A stretch of DNA of 64,000 bases from Macrostomum hystrix. Taxonomy: Eukaryota > Platyhelminthes > Macrostomidae. The position numbers and the translations under genes were made by a program. The stretch's first letter is position 1; every line of letters starts with the position of its first letter. Positions 50,641-62,400 of this stretch are shown here, in pieces. The stretch spans positions 5,198,001 through 5,262,000 of the forward strand of contig CATNEN010000007.1 of the NCBI GenBank assembly GCA_950097015.1, read 5' to 3'. The notes under the pieces were generated by a model. The model ran no database searches. It was not told the DNA's origin and was given only the letters and a program-made list of their open reading frames with translations.

Positions 50641-51215
50641 TCCCGTCACCCCCTGTCCACCCTATCTCCCTTGTCCACCCTATCTCCCCTGTCTACCCTA
50701 TCTCCCCTGTCCACCCAATATCTCATGTCTACCCTATCTCCCCTGTCTACCCTATCTCCCATGTCTACCCTATCTCCCCTGTCTACCCAATCTACCCCTG
50801 TCTACCCTGCCTCCCATGTCCACCCTATCTCCCCTGTCTACCCTATCTCCCCTGTCTACCCTATCTCCCATGTCTACCCTATCTCCCCTGTCTACCCAAT
50901 CTACCCCTGTCTACCCCTGCCTCCCATGTTTACCCTATCTCCCCTGTCCACCCAATATCTCATGTCTACCCTATCTCCCCTGTCTACCCTATCTCCCCTG
51001 TCTACCCAATCTCCCATGTCTACCCTATCTCCCATGTCTACCCTATCTCCCATGTCTACCCTATCTCCCATGTCTACCCTATCTCCCATGTCTACCCTAT
51101 CTCCCATGTCTACCCTATCTCCCATGTCTACCCTATCTCCCATGTCTACCTATCTCCCCTGTGTACCCTGTCTCCCATGTCCATCCTATCTCCCATGTCT
51201 ACTCTATCTCCCCAA
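50641..51215 (+). repeat. 18-bp pyrimidine-rich minisatellite
   Basis: About 31 copies of ctaccctatctcccatgt, with ctcccctgt variants interspersed. The unit is a multiple of three, so all plus-strand frames stay open. The long overlapping frames at 50469-51571 are artefacts of this. Confidence 0.93.
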
Positions 51216-53039
51216 TCCGGCATGTGCACGTCTTTCATCCAGCACCAGCAGTTCTGTCTCCTGGCAAGCCCAAGCTGTGTAATCCTCTGTCTCCGGCTCT
51301 CTCGTGGCAACAATTCTTAGGCGGATCAATTGCTGCCCCCAGTCGTATCCGCCGCGCTGTCTCAGGTGTTAAAAAATTTAAGTATCGAAGCTGTAAAACT
51401 CCCCCCGGCCTTGCCTTCTCGCATTCGCAGCAACCTTATTATCTATGTCTATGTAGAACTGGCAACCGTGCGCGGAATTCGCTTCGGCGCGCCTCTTTTG
51501 TGAACTCTGAAAGCAAACTCCTAGAGCGATTCCGTGCCAATGCGGTGTTAGCCAAGCCGGAGCCTGTTTAGTGTGCGCAGATGCTAGCCCAGTCTCATTG
51601 TGTCTATTCTGTTTTGTTCCTTCTCGCAGGCCGGAGAGTGCAACACGCACTCATTGATTGACTTCCTCATTGTTAGTAGTTTGTTATCCCCGCCCCAGTT
51701 TTTTCCGCATCCCAAATGCTAATTAGCTGAGGTGTGTTCCGCGCCAGATCTGGGGTTGCTGCACTGCCACAGTTTCCATTGACATATTTTCTACTTGTGT
51801 TATTAGATGTGAACCGAGTAACAGTCATTATTACAGTGTAAGCTCTTAGCTGACCCGTACTGAATTCTGAGTAGCCCACTCATATTGCATACATACATTA
51901 TTTATACTATCAATAATTAATAAAACACATTGGCCCGCATTCAGCGTTGGCGGGCCGTGACAACTCGAAACTCTGACAGGCCTACGGTTTCAACGGTTTC
52001 ATTAATTTCAGTACAGTTGGCACCTGTCTTATCTTTAGTTCCAATTGTACTTTTAAAAAGGTCTTAACATTAAATACTAAAAATCCATTTTAAAATGGCA
52101 AGTTTTGCACTTTTACTCGATCTCAATTCTCCTTATAGCAGTACCCCTGGGGAAGAACCACGGACCGCATAGCTCCCAAACCGAAGGATAAGTTCAGTAT
52201 AGTAAACAATGTATTCAGTACAATATTATAGCAGAAATATTGCCGTGGCTATAAGCCAAGCCATGGGTGTGGTCTTGCCCATAGACTACAAATCCTTACC
52301 CCAGAGTACAGTACATTCGTGAGGAGAGCAATTAAAGCATTCAATAAAAACACAGGTGTTTTCATGAGCCAAGATTGAGGCTCAGATTTAATTTAGCGTA
52401 AAAGTATCTGAGACGATTCCTTCACGCACATGAGAAAAATATATACCTACGAGTATATAGGTTGTTTTGCCACCAGACGCCCCGACGAAAATCGTTGAAT
52501 ATCTCGACGATGCCGATGTTTTGTGATTCTGGATGTTGTTTCATTTCCGGCATGAATTTCTCCCTTTATTCCTTATCCAATTCCAATTCCAATTCCAGAA
52601 TTCAACCGAAAAAAGCCGAAACTTATTAAAATTTGAATCTTAAACTTTGCCATTGAATTGTCTACTGCAAGTCGCGTGGTTTATCGAATGGCAAAGCAGT
52701 GACTCAGTATATTTATATTTGTTGCAAAATTAACATTCTGGTGATAGTAAAAATCTATACGAGCGAGAAAAGCAAAAATAATTTGCTAAAACTTTTGCAC
52801 TTCTCCGTCTTTGCATAAAGAATTTTACAGCATGAGTGAACAGAACCTTCTGAGTGAACAACGGGCTGAAGGAAGTGATTTAATCATTTTACTACGAGCG
52901 TATTAGTTTTTCTGCAAATACAGCACTTCGTGCGAAATCTGTTTCTACCTAAATCTACTCAAGATAAAAAAGCAGAAAGATCAATCGAATATATTTTATA
53001 TTTTTAATCGGCTCTGAGTCTATATAAAATGTCGCTTCA
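51216..53039. other. Intergenic region between MXD and KCNH
   Basis: No gene recognised. AATAAA motifs at about 51919 and 52344 could serve MXD polyadenylation if its 3' UTR is long. AT-rich from about 52500. Confidence 0.4.
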
Positions 53040-53232
53040 CACAGCACCCAAACCCCACTCCACACCCACCTCACTCCGCACCCACCTCACTCCGCACCCA
53101 CCTCACTCCGCACCCACCTCACTCCGCACCCACCTCACTCCGCACCCACCTCACTCCGCACCCACCTCACTCCGCACCCACCTCACTCCGCACCCACCTA
53201 ACTACACACCCACCTTACTCCACACCCACCTC
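53040..53232 (+). repeat. 16-bp minisatellite beyond the KCNH stop
   Basis: About 11 copies of cacccacctcactccg, about 190 bases past the channel's stop codon. Nearly the same unit occurs at 48950-49160 inside MXD intron 4. Confidence 0.92.
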
Positions 53233-53418
53233 ACTCTACATCCACATCGTTCCAATTTAAGCTCCACACACCTCAGTCCATGCTCGCATTATCTTTCACC
53301 CATATTTGTAAACCACTGTTTAAAATTGAGGTGTCCACCGTATAGGACTGCTGCACCTTTTCTGAATTGATTCTTCGGCTGAAGTAAACCCCCAGAGTTT
53401 TCAAAGCCTCGACCTCTG

Positions 53419-56400
53419 TCACGAGCTGTCATCGCTATGTCCCCCAGCCTCTTCATCGTTACTATCATCGGCATGCTGGTGGTTAGTGGGTCGGCGCAAT
53501 GTCGGGGGACACTCCGTCATGATGGAAGAATCGCCGGGACGTACGAGGATGCGGCGTCGTCTGCAGCTGCCGCCGTCTCCGGCTGAGGGTGCCCGAGGCA
53601 GCGGAGAGTGCGGCCGATGTCCAAGAAGGTCGGCCAGGGTGCTCAGCCGGTCGGCCATGCAGGCCAGACTGACTTTTAGCTCTGTGACGTCCCCGCGAAG
53701 TCGCCGCAGCATCAGAAGATCGTCGGATGCGCAGTCGTCGTCTAATCGGCACCGATTCGGTGGAGGATTTTGCGGATTAGGCGGTGGATTAGGCGGATTC
53801 GGCAGATTTGGCGGATTTTGCGGATGGTAAGGCGCTCTTAATTGGGGCCGTAATGAAAAGGACGTTTGGCGAGTGACGCCAGCCGATGTGAGGTCCACTG
53901 CGGATTAAAAGGTAGATTTGTTAGGCAGCGCAATTGCATTTTATGATTATTCCGGAAGATTAGTTTTTGGTTCTATGAAATTTGTATATGGCCTGATCAA
54001 GCTGTATCACTAACGGCCTAATTAGCTATAGTCAACACATACTCCTTCTTGGGGGGTTTAAATCTCAAAAGAATAAGCAATTATAATTTTTTAATCAAGA
54101 GGTCGCTGATTGGCTAAAGCATTTTTCTCTCTTCCCCTTTGTACAGCATGCCCAAGTCCCATCTGCGCCGATTGGTTCGCGCCTATATCGTTCTTTCCAT
54201 TTGTGAGCTGGACCCCAACTCCGTCTGCGCTGATTGGCTTGGCAAGGGTTGGCAATTAAAAAGCAGCTAGAACAACGCACCAGTTGAGTTTCCCCTGCTG
54301 CCGCGCTTCAGAATTCCAACGAGAGGCGCCGGGGCTGTCAGCAGGGAGTGCGGCGGACCGGCAGGCTCTGCGCTGACGCAACCACTGCGAATTCTGACCG
54401 AACTGCAGCGTCTCTGCGGCTGCTGCGGGACCGCTGGCTGCTGCGGTAGATGTGCTAACAGCGGGCGGGTCTCCAGTTGGTCGACGGAGTCAGCGGCAGC
54501 GAGCGCTGGCGGTCTTGGGTTAAGCGAGGAGAGATTCAGGTAAAAGTCAGGATTCTTTGGAGTTGAACTCAACCGCTTCATGATTATTAAAGTTGTCTAA
54601 GACTATTCTCTGACACTTCTGAATAACCATTCTCTGACACTTCTGAATGACCATTCTCTGACACTTCTGAAAGACCAATTTCTGACACTTCTCAATGACC
54701 CTTCTCTGACACTCCTCAATGACCCTTCTCTCACTTCTGAATGACCATTCTCTTACACTTCTGAATGACCATTCTATGACACTTCTGAATGACCTCCTCT
54801 GACACTTCTCTATGATCGTTCTCTGGCACTTCCTATGATCATCCTTTAACACTTCTTTCCGATCATTACCTGAGACGTCTTTATTGTAGTTTATTTTTCT
54901 GACACCTCCATGATCATTGATTGTCTAACGCGTATATATTTTACGATCATCCTTGATTACTTGATCTCAGTGATCTCTGTGATCAAAAGTGCGTGGCCTG
55001 TTCCTTGGAAATTATTATTAATCATAAAGTACATCTATGATCATCATGCAATAGAAGGTCAGGTCAGAGGAAATGTGCATCAAAGTCAGTCCAAAAAATA
55101 TTATTTTAGCTCAAGTTCAAAACACAGAGTGTGATGTGTGAATGCAATCAGTACTCTAATAACATGGTGTTATCAGCAATCAATAGTGATAGTAAATTTG
55201 AAATATACTAAATAGTTGGCATAAGTTAGGCTAGAGTTTCATGCTCGCCTGACACTACAGAAAATATGAAAATAATGTAATAGCATCGCTGCATGGACTT
55301 GTGAGTCGATATCCAATTTTAGGTTAATAATAAAATCACCGATTTTTATGAAACTTAATGCCTTTATTATTTTTGGAATAAATAAATAATTTGGGTTAAG
55401 AAAAAACTGGCAAAAATGAGAAAAGATAAACTGCCTGGAAGTAAATAAAGCTAAACGTGCCCGAAAGCTTGCCGATTCTCTGGTCACAATACCTAAGCAA
55501 GCAGGGAGTGTTTCCTAAAATTATGAATATACCTCCCACACAGAGCTGCCATCAGCGCATTGCTGCTACTGTTGCTGCTGCTGCCGCCTCTCCCAGGCAT
55601 CCTCAACTTGGAGGTTGCAAGCCAGTTCCGCAGCGAGGAGTGCCGGCCTGTTCGGGGCCTTCCATTATTTATTGGATGGAGTTTTTTCATATTGCAATAC
55701 TGCTCCCAGAAAACTCACGCAAAATCACAGTTTCTTCTTAAAAATTCTCTCCACAATCTGCCCACCCTTAAAACTACTCGATGATTTCTGGAGCCTCGTT
55801 GACATCCACAAAAAAATTTGCCCGTTGAAATCCACCCCAAAATCCTCTGCCCTTCGTTAACACCCACCCCAAAATTATCTGCCCCCGTTAACACCTACCC
55901 CATAATTCTCTGCCCTCCGTTAACACCCACCCCATAATTATCTGCCCCCGTTAACACCCACCCCAAAATTATCTGCCCCCGTTAACACCTACCCCATAAT
56001 TCTCTGCCCTCCGTTAACACCCACCCCATAATTATCTGCCCCCGTTAACACCCACGCCATAATTCTCTGCCCTCCGTTAAAATCCACACCAAAATTCTCT
56101 ACAACGCTGACGGCCACCCCACTCGCAATCTCACCTCAAACACCCACCTCAACAGCTATCCTCAGACTTTGCTCACCTCAGCGTTGCTCCAACATTGCCG
56201 CCAGTCCCAGACAGTCTGCAATCGTCTTTGTCGCTATTGGTTGTTGATGCTGTCAGTCCTTGACCTGCAGCCGCTGTCGCCGCTGTTGACGCTGTTGCCG
56301 CTGTCGCCACTGAGTTTCTATTTTTTTCATTCTGATCCTGATTCTGATCTTCCTCATCGTCTTCCTTCTCCTCGCCAATGACTGGCAGAGTGACTGCTGG

Positions 56401-56439
56401 CATCACCATGCCATGCTGCCTGTGGAACTCTTCCTCTTC
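53419..56439 (-). CDS. KCNH: KCNH exons: C-terminal cytoplasmic tail
   Basis: Three exons, 56439-56177, 54513-54281 and 53897-53419, read in phase to the stop. They hold a Glu/Asp/Asn/Gln-rich and Ala/Thr-rich stretch, a basic [12 protein letters not shown] segment, a Pro/Asn-rich stretch, and a heptad-like [18 protein letters not shown] before an acidic Ser/Asp-rich end. The first two junctions rest on phase and splice signals only, because tails are poorly conserved. An open frame at 55493-55690 was left out because its phase does not fit. Confidence 0.7.
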
Positions 56440-59400
56440 CTTTTCAAGGTCAAAGAAGGTGGTAGAAATATTTTAGTAGGTGTGAATGCAACTGCTTTGA
56501 GTGCGTTACGCGTAGACTACATTTCATTTACATTCACCTCAATATCGCTGCCCTCCCGCATATTATAGGTGAGGTCCTGCAGCAGGTCGACTTTGAATTT
56601 CTCATGATACTCCGGGTACTGTTGCAGCAGCTGGATGAGACCGCGCAGCTCCACGCACTGCAGGTCGCAGTAGGTCAACGATCTAACATCGCACATGGAG
56701 CGCATTAGGCCGTCCGGGTTCTTGATGTCTGTGCCGAAGAGGTCCCCTTTGCCTGCCGGAGGGGTCCCGAGAGGCTCTGTTGTGAACGGACTCAGGAGTG
56801 CATCGTGAGACATAGGAATCCAAAAGCCATGTTAGAAAAAACGCTCAGAGAGAAAACAGAACGCTCAGAGAGTGAACAGATGCTGAGAGAGTGAACAGAA
56901 CGCTCATAGAGTGAACAGAACGCTCATACAGTGAACAGAACGCTCATACAGTGAACAGAACGCTCCTACAGTGAACAGAACGCTCATACAGTGAACAGAA
57001 CGCTCATACAGTGAACAGAACGCTCATACAGTGAACAGAACGCTCCTACAGTGAACAGAACGCTCATACAGTGAACAGAACGCTCATACAGTGAACAGTA
57101 CGCTCAGACGGTAAACAAAACGCTTAGAGAGTAAACAGAACGCTTAGAGAGGGAACAGTACGCTCAGAGAGGGAACAGTACGCTCAGAGAGGGAACAGTA
57201 CGCTCAGAGAGTGAACAGTGCGCTCAGACAGTAAACAAAACGCTCAGAGAGTAAACAGAACGCTCATACAGTGAACAGAACGCTCATACAGTGAACAGAA
57301 CGCTCAGAGAGGGAATAGAATGCTCAGAGAGGGAACAGTACGCTCAGAGAGGGAACACGCTCATACAGTGAACAGAACGCTCATACAGTGAACAGAACGC
57401 TCATACAGTGAACAGAACGCCCATACAGTGAACAGAACGCTCATACAGTGAACAGAACGCTCATAAAGTGAACAGAACGCTCATACAGTGAACAGAACGC
57501 TCATACAGTGAACAGAACGCTCATACAGTGAACAGAACGCTTAGAGAGGGAACAGTACGCTTAGAGAGTGAACAGTACGCTCAGACAGTAAACAAAACGC
57601 TTAGAGAGTAAACAGAACGCTTAGAGAGGGAACAGTACGCTCAGACAGTAAACAAAACGCTTAGAGAGTAAACAGAACGCTTAGAGAGGGAACAGAGGGA
57701 ACTCACCCAGGATGGCGACCACCATGTTGTCCTTGAGTATTTCCATCGAGCCATTAACCACGTAATAGATGTACTTCAGAACGTCCCCAGAGTGCACAAT
57801 GTACTCTTCTGGCCGGCAGAACACGGTGAGGATCTGCTGTGCGATGGCCTTCAGGCAGCCCTGGCTGGCTGACTCGAAGATCGGCAGAGACAGGATCTCC
57901 CGGTTCAGGTGGAGGGCGATGTCGCCACGCAGCTCATCAGGGAAATCTTTCATGATCTGCGGTGAGCGCGGGGATTCCCCATCAAATCCAAGGTCGTCTG
58001 GAAATTACTCGCAGCTCCAATTGGAATATTTTGTAAAATTGCTCACCTCAGTAGGGTTGATGCCCCTGTTGATGGACCACATGGCCTGAAAGAACTCCTG
58101 CATTCTTCGTTTCAGATGCTTCGGAATGTGATGCGTCCTGGTGAAGTCCTTCAGCTCCTGCGTCTTGGCGGTGTAGGCCGCCCGCTTGGCGTACATCTTC
58201 TGGATGAGGGCCGTCACGTTTCCAAATACGGCCGCGTGCATCAGCGCTGCGGGCCGGTTGGTTCCGATACATCACGTGACCGGCTCAATCATGAGCTATT
58301 TTTTTCGATTCATAATCGAGACATCGAATAGCGGTTTGACACCTCTGCCTCTCGCACCAAGGTTCCTAAGCTCGATTAAGCTGCGAGGCCACATTTTCTT
58401 GGAACGAAAGAGAAGGCTTGGGGGCTTGTCGTGGAATTTGCGCCCTTGAGGGCCAACCCCCAAGGAACTGTGAGTGTACACTGGCTGCCTGACAATCGAA
58501 AATTAACAGGGTAGATATAAACCACTGTGTGGGAGTGTGCTCAGGCGGAAATGCCTCCTTGCTGGCTGCGGGTCACCAAATGCTGAGCTAGTGCCCACAG
58601 AACTCCTGCAAGTCTTGATTTTATATGATTATACTCATTGCATCCTACTAACAGTAGGATGCATCCTACTACGGAGCGAGCGCAGTTAGATTTCCATCTG
58701 AAGCGGATTCTAATTAAAGGTCTCGTTAAGTGAATTTAATGTAAAATCGATTGGAAAAAATGTCCTGTTAGTATTTTTCGCAGGACCTTGCCCAGACCCC
58801 ACCCACAGTCGAGACCCACAGGGAACCGGGAAATCCCATTTGGCCTTGAAATGACCCACAGAGAACCGGGAAATTCCATTTGGCCTTGAAATTACCCACA
58901 GAGAACCGAAAAATTCCAATCCTTGAAAACTGCTCAAAATGCCATAGACCAATCAATTGACCAAGAGAGACTTTTAGTCCAAAATAACAGGGACTCCCCT
59001 TACCGCCTATGAGCATGATGCAAATGCTAAAAATCTTCTCGTGGTCTGTGTTGGCTGACACATTGCCAAATCCAATGCTGGTTAGGCTGCTGCACGTGTA
59101 GTACAGGGCGGTGATGTAGCGCGAGGACTTCGGCGGGCCGCCCTCTGAGCAGGTACCGCTGACATTTCCTGGCTGGTCTTCGTCAACGAAAGAGCATTGA
59201 AAGTTGAACGGCGCCCTCATATCGTCGCTGAGCTTTGAAATCCAACCTGTAGATTGGATAAGTAAATAGTGCCATACTATTTTTTACATTTTTGTTCTTT
59301 TAAGATCCCGATCCCAGATCCCGATCCCAGATCCCGATCCCAGATCCCGATCCCAGATCCCGATCCCAGATCCCGATCCCAGATCCCGATCCCAGATCCC

Positions 59401-62400
59401 GATCCCAGATCCCGATCCCAGATCCCGATCCCAGATCCCGATCCCAGATCCCGATCCCAGATCCCGATCCCAGATCCCGATCCCAGATCCCGATCCCAGA
59501 TCCCGATCCCAGATCCCGATCCCAGATCCCGATCCCAGATCCCGATCCCAGATCCCGATCCCAGATCCCGATCCCAGATCCCGATCCCAGATCCCGATCC
59601 CAGATCCCGATCCCAGATCCCGATCCCAGATCCCGATCCCAGATCCCGATCCCAGATCCCGATCCCAGATCCCGATCCCAGATCCCGATCCCAGATCCCG
59701 ATCCCAGATCCCGATCCCAGATCCCGATCCCAGATCCCGATCCCAGATCCCGATCCCAGATCCCGATCCCAGATCCCGATCCCAGATCCCGATCCCAGAT
59801 CCCGATCCCAGATCCCGATCCCAGATCCCGATCCCAGATCCCGATCCCAGATCCCGATCCCAGATCCCGATCCCAGATCCCGATCCCAGATCCCGATCCC
59901 AGATCCCGATCCCAGATCCCGATCCCAGATCCCGATCCCAGATCCCGATCCCAGATCCCGATCCCAGATCCCGATCCCAGATCCCGATCCCAGATCCCGA
60001 TCCCAGATCCCGATCCCAGATCCCGATCCCAGATCCCGATCCCAGATCCCGATCCCAGATCCCGATCCCAGATCCCGATCCCAGATCCCGATCCCAGATC
60101 CCGATCCCAGATCCCGATCCCAGATCCCGATCCCAGATCCCGATCCCAGATCCCGATCCCAGATCCCGATCCCAGATCCCGATCCCAGATCCCGATCCCA
60201 GATCCCGATCCCAGATCCCGATCCCAGATCCCGATCCCAGATCCCGATCCCAGATCCCGATCCCAGATCCCGATCCCAGATCCCGATCCCAGATCCCGAT
60301 CCCAGATCCCGATCCCAGATCCCGATCCCAGATCCCGATCCCAGATCCCGATCCCAGATCCCGATCCCAGATCCCGATCCCGGTCTCACTGATCTCTCTG
60401 GTTTGGTTCATCTCCAGCTGCTTTCGGCCAATCACCAGCCAGATGCAGGCGAACCAGTGGGCGCTCAGTGCGAACATGGAGATGAGCAGGAGTAGCACGA
60501 GGCTCGAGTACTGAGCATAGCGATCGATCTTCTGGTACAGCTTCACCAGCCGCAGCATTCGGGCCAGCTTCATCAGGTTGAAGGCTTCCTGACAAAGTTG
60601 ATAGAGAAAATTAGGAAAATACTTAGCATCAAAATAGACGATAAAAGTGCACTCAAACTGCTTCAGCTTGAGCTGAGCATCCTAAGGGCGTCCCGCCTTT
60701 TTTGTTCAAAGTGATTTCACAAATTATAAATACGACGTATATCCTAGCTGATATGACAAATCAAAGAGAAACTAGCACATCCCGAGAACTAGAACACAGC
60801 GAGAGGTTCTAGAACACAGCGAGAGGTACTAGAACACAGCGAGAGGTTCTAGAACACACCGAGAGGTTCTAGAACACACCGAGAGGTACTAGAACACACC
60901 GAGAGGTTCTAGAACACACCGAGAGGTACTAGAACACACCGAGAGGTTCTAGAACACACCGAGAGGTACTAGAACACACCGAGAGGTTCTAGAACACACC
61001 GAGAGGTACTAGAACACAGCGAGAGGTACTAGAACACACCGAGAGGTACTAGAACACACCAAGAGGTACTAGAACACACCGAGAGGTACTAGAACACAGC
61101 GAGAGGTTCTAGAACACAGCGAGAGGTACTAGAACACAGCGAGAGGTTCTAGAACACAGCGAGAGGTACTAGAACACACCGAGAGGTACTAGAACACAGC
61201 GAGAGGTACTAGAACACACCGAGAGGTACTAGAACACACCGAGAGGTTCTAGAACACACCGAGAGGTACTAGAACACACCGAGAGGTTCTAGAACACAGC
61301 GAGAGGTTCTAGAACATACCGAGAGGTTCTAGAACACACCGAGAGGTTCTAGAACACACCGAGAGGTTCTAGCACACACCGAGAGGTTCTAGCACACACC
61401 GAGAGGTTCTAGCACACACCGAGAGGTTCTAGCACATACCGAGAGGTTCTAGCACACACCGAGAGGTTCTAGCACACACCGAGAGGTTCTAGCACACACC
61501 GAGAGGTTCTAGCACACACCAAGTGGTGTGCAGTGCTCAGTGCTTTAGTTTGAGTTGAGTTAAGTTTTTTCCTTGAGAAAGCCAATCTTAATGATAGCCA
61601 ACCCGAGTGGCAGAAAATGAGCAGTTCTCAGTAAAATGCAGAGCTTTAATTGAAAAAGCGTCCCAGATTGAGCTGCTGGGTGAGAGACTCGGCTGGCCTA
61701 TTTTCTAACTCCAGCGAACTGAGCAGTGCTTAAAACTAATTTTAAATTTGAAACCAAAGCGCTGCTTGTGATTGATGAGTAGTGAGTGCTGAATTATTTA
61801 GAGAGCACGCAATCACATTGCACAATCCCATTAGTAGATTAAATAAACAAAGAGCGACTCACCATCTTTGTTGCCAGGTCGGAGCTCACGGCGTTGCAAA
61901 TGATGATGATGATGTCGAATGGCACGGCGGCCAGCAGGTCCAGGAAGAACCAAGTCTTCAGGTAGTTGATGGCAATCAGCTTTTGGCAATAGACAACTTG
62001 GCCGCTTTTGCTCACGAATGAGGTGCGAAAGTTGATGCAGATGTCTGCAAAGAATGTCAATCAGGTTTAACTAATTTATTACTATTTTTAGTGCTATAAT
62101 TTCTAAAATTAACTTGTGCGTTCGAAGCTCTGCAGGGAGCGAATCACGCTAGGAAGTAAACAAAAAATGAAATTAAAAAATGCGTCCTGGTCTACTGTCG
62201 CTATTTCCTAAGAGGTTTGCCTGTACATTGCTAATTTTGCTGTCTCCGCAGTTTAATTAGCAGTCTGTGCCTTCTTGTTTTCCTTCGCTCGGGCTCAAGC
62301 TGCGGATCCTCTCTGCCCAGATCCCTGCCTGGCCGCGTCTGCGGAATTCCCCTCCCCCGGGCCCATCCCGGCCATTGGGAGATTATCCAAGCCATGGGAT

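Noticed and set aside
50469-51571. Three overlapping open frames of 240-328 codons rich in Pro, Tyr and Ser
   Set aside because: Produced by an 18-bp pyrimidine repeat whose length is a multiple of three; all frames stay open and none has a domain.
55493-55690. Possible extra KCNH exon (RHSSLRNWL, Ser/Asn-rich)
   Set aside because: Its acceptor needs a phase-1 donor, but the preceding exon ends in phase 2. Direct joining of 56177 to 54513 keeps the frame.
59269-60573. Very long open frames on both strands (up to 429 codons)
   Set aside because: They are created by the stop-free 13-bp array. Only the part 60390-60588 is a real exon of the channel gene.
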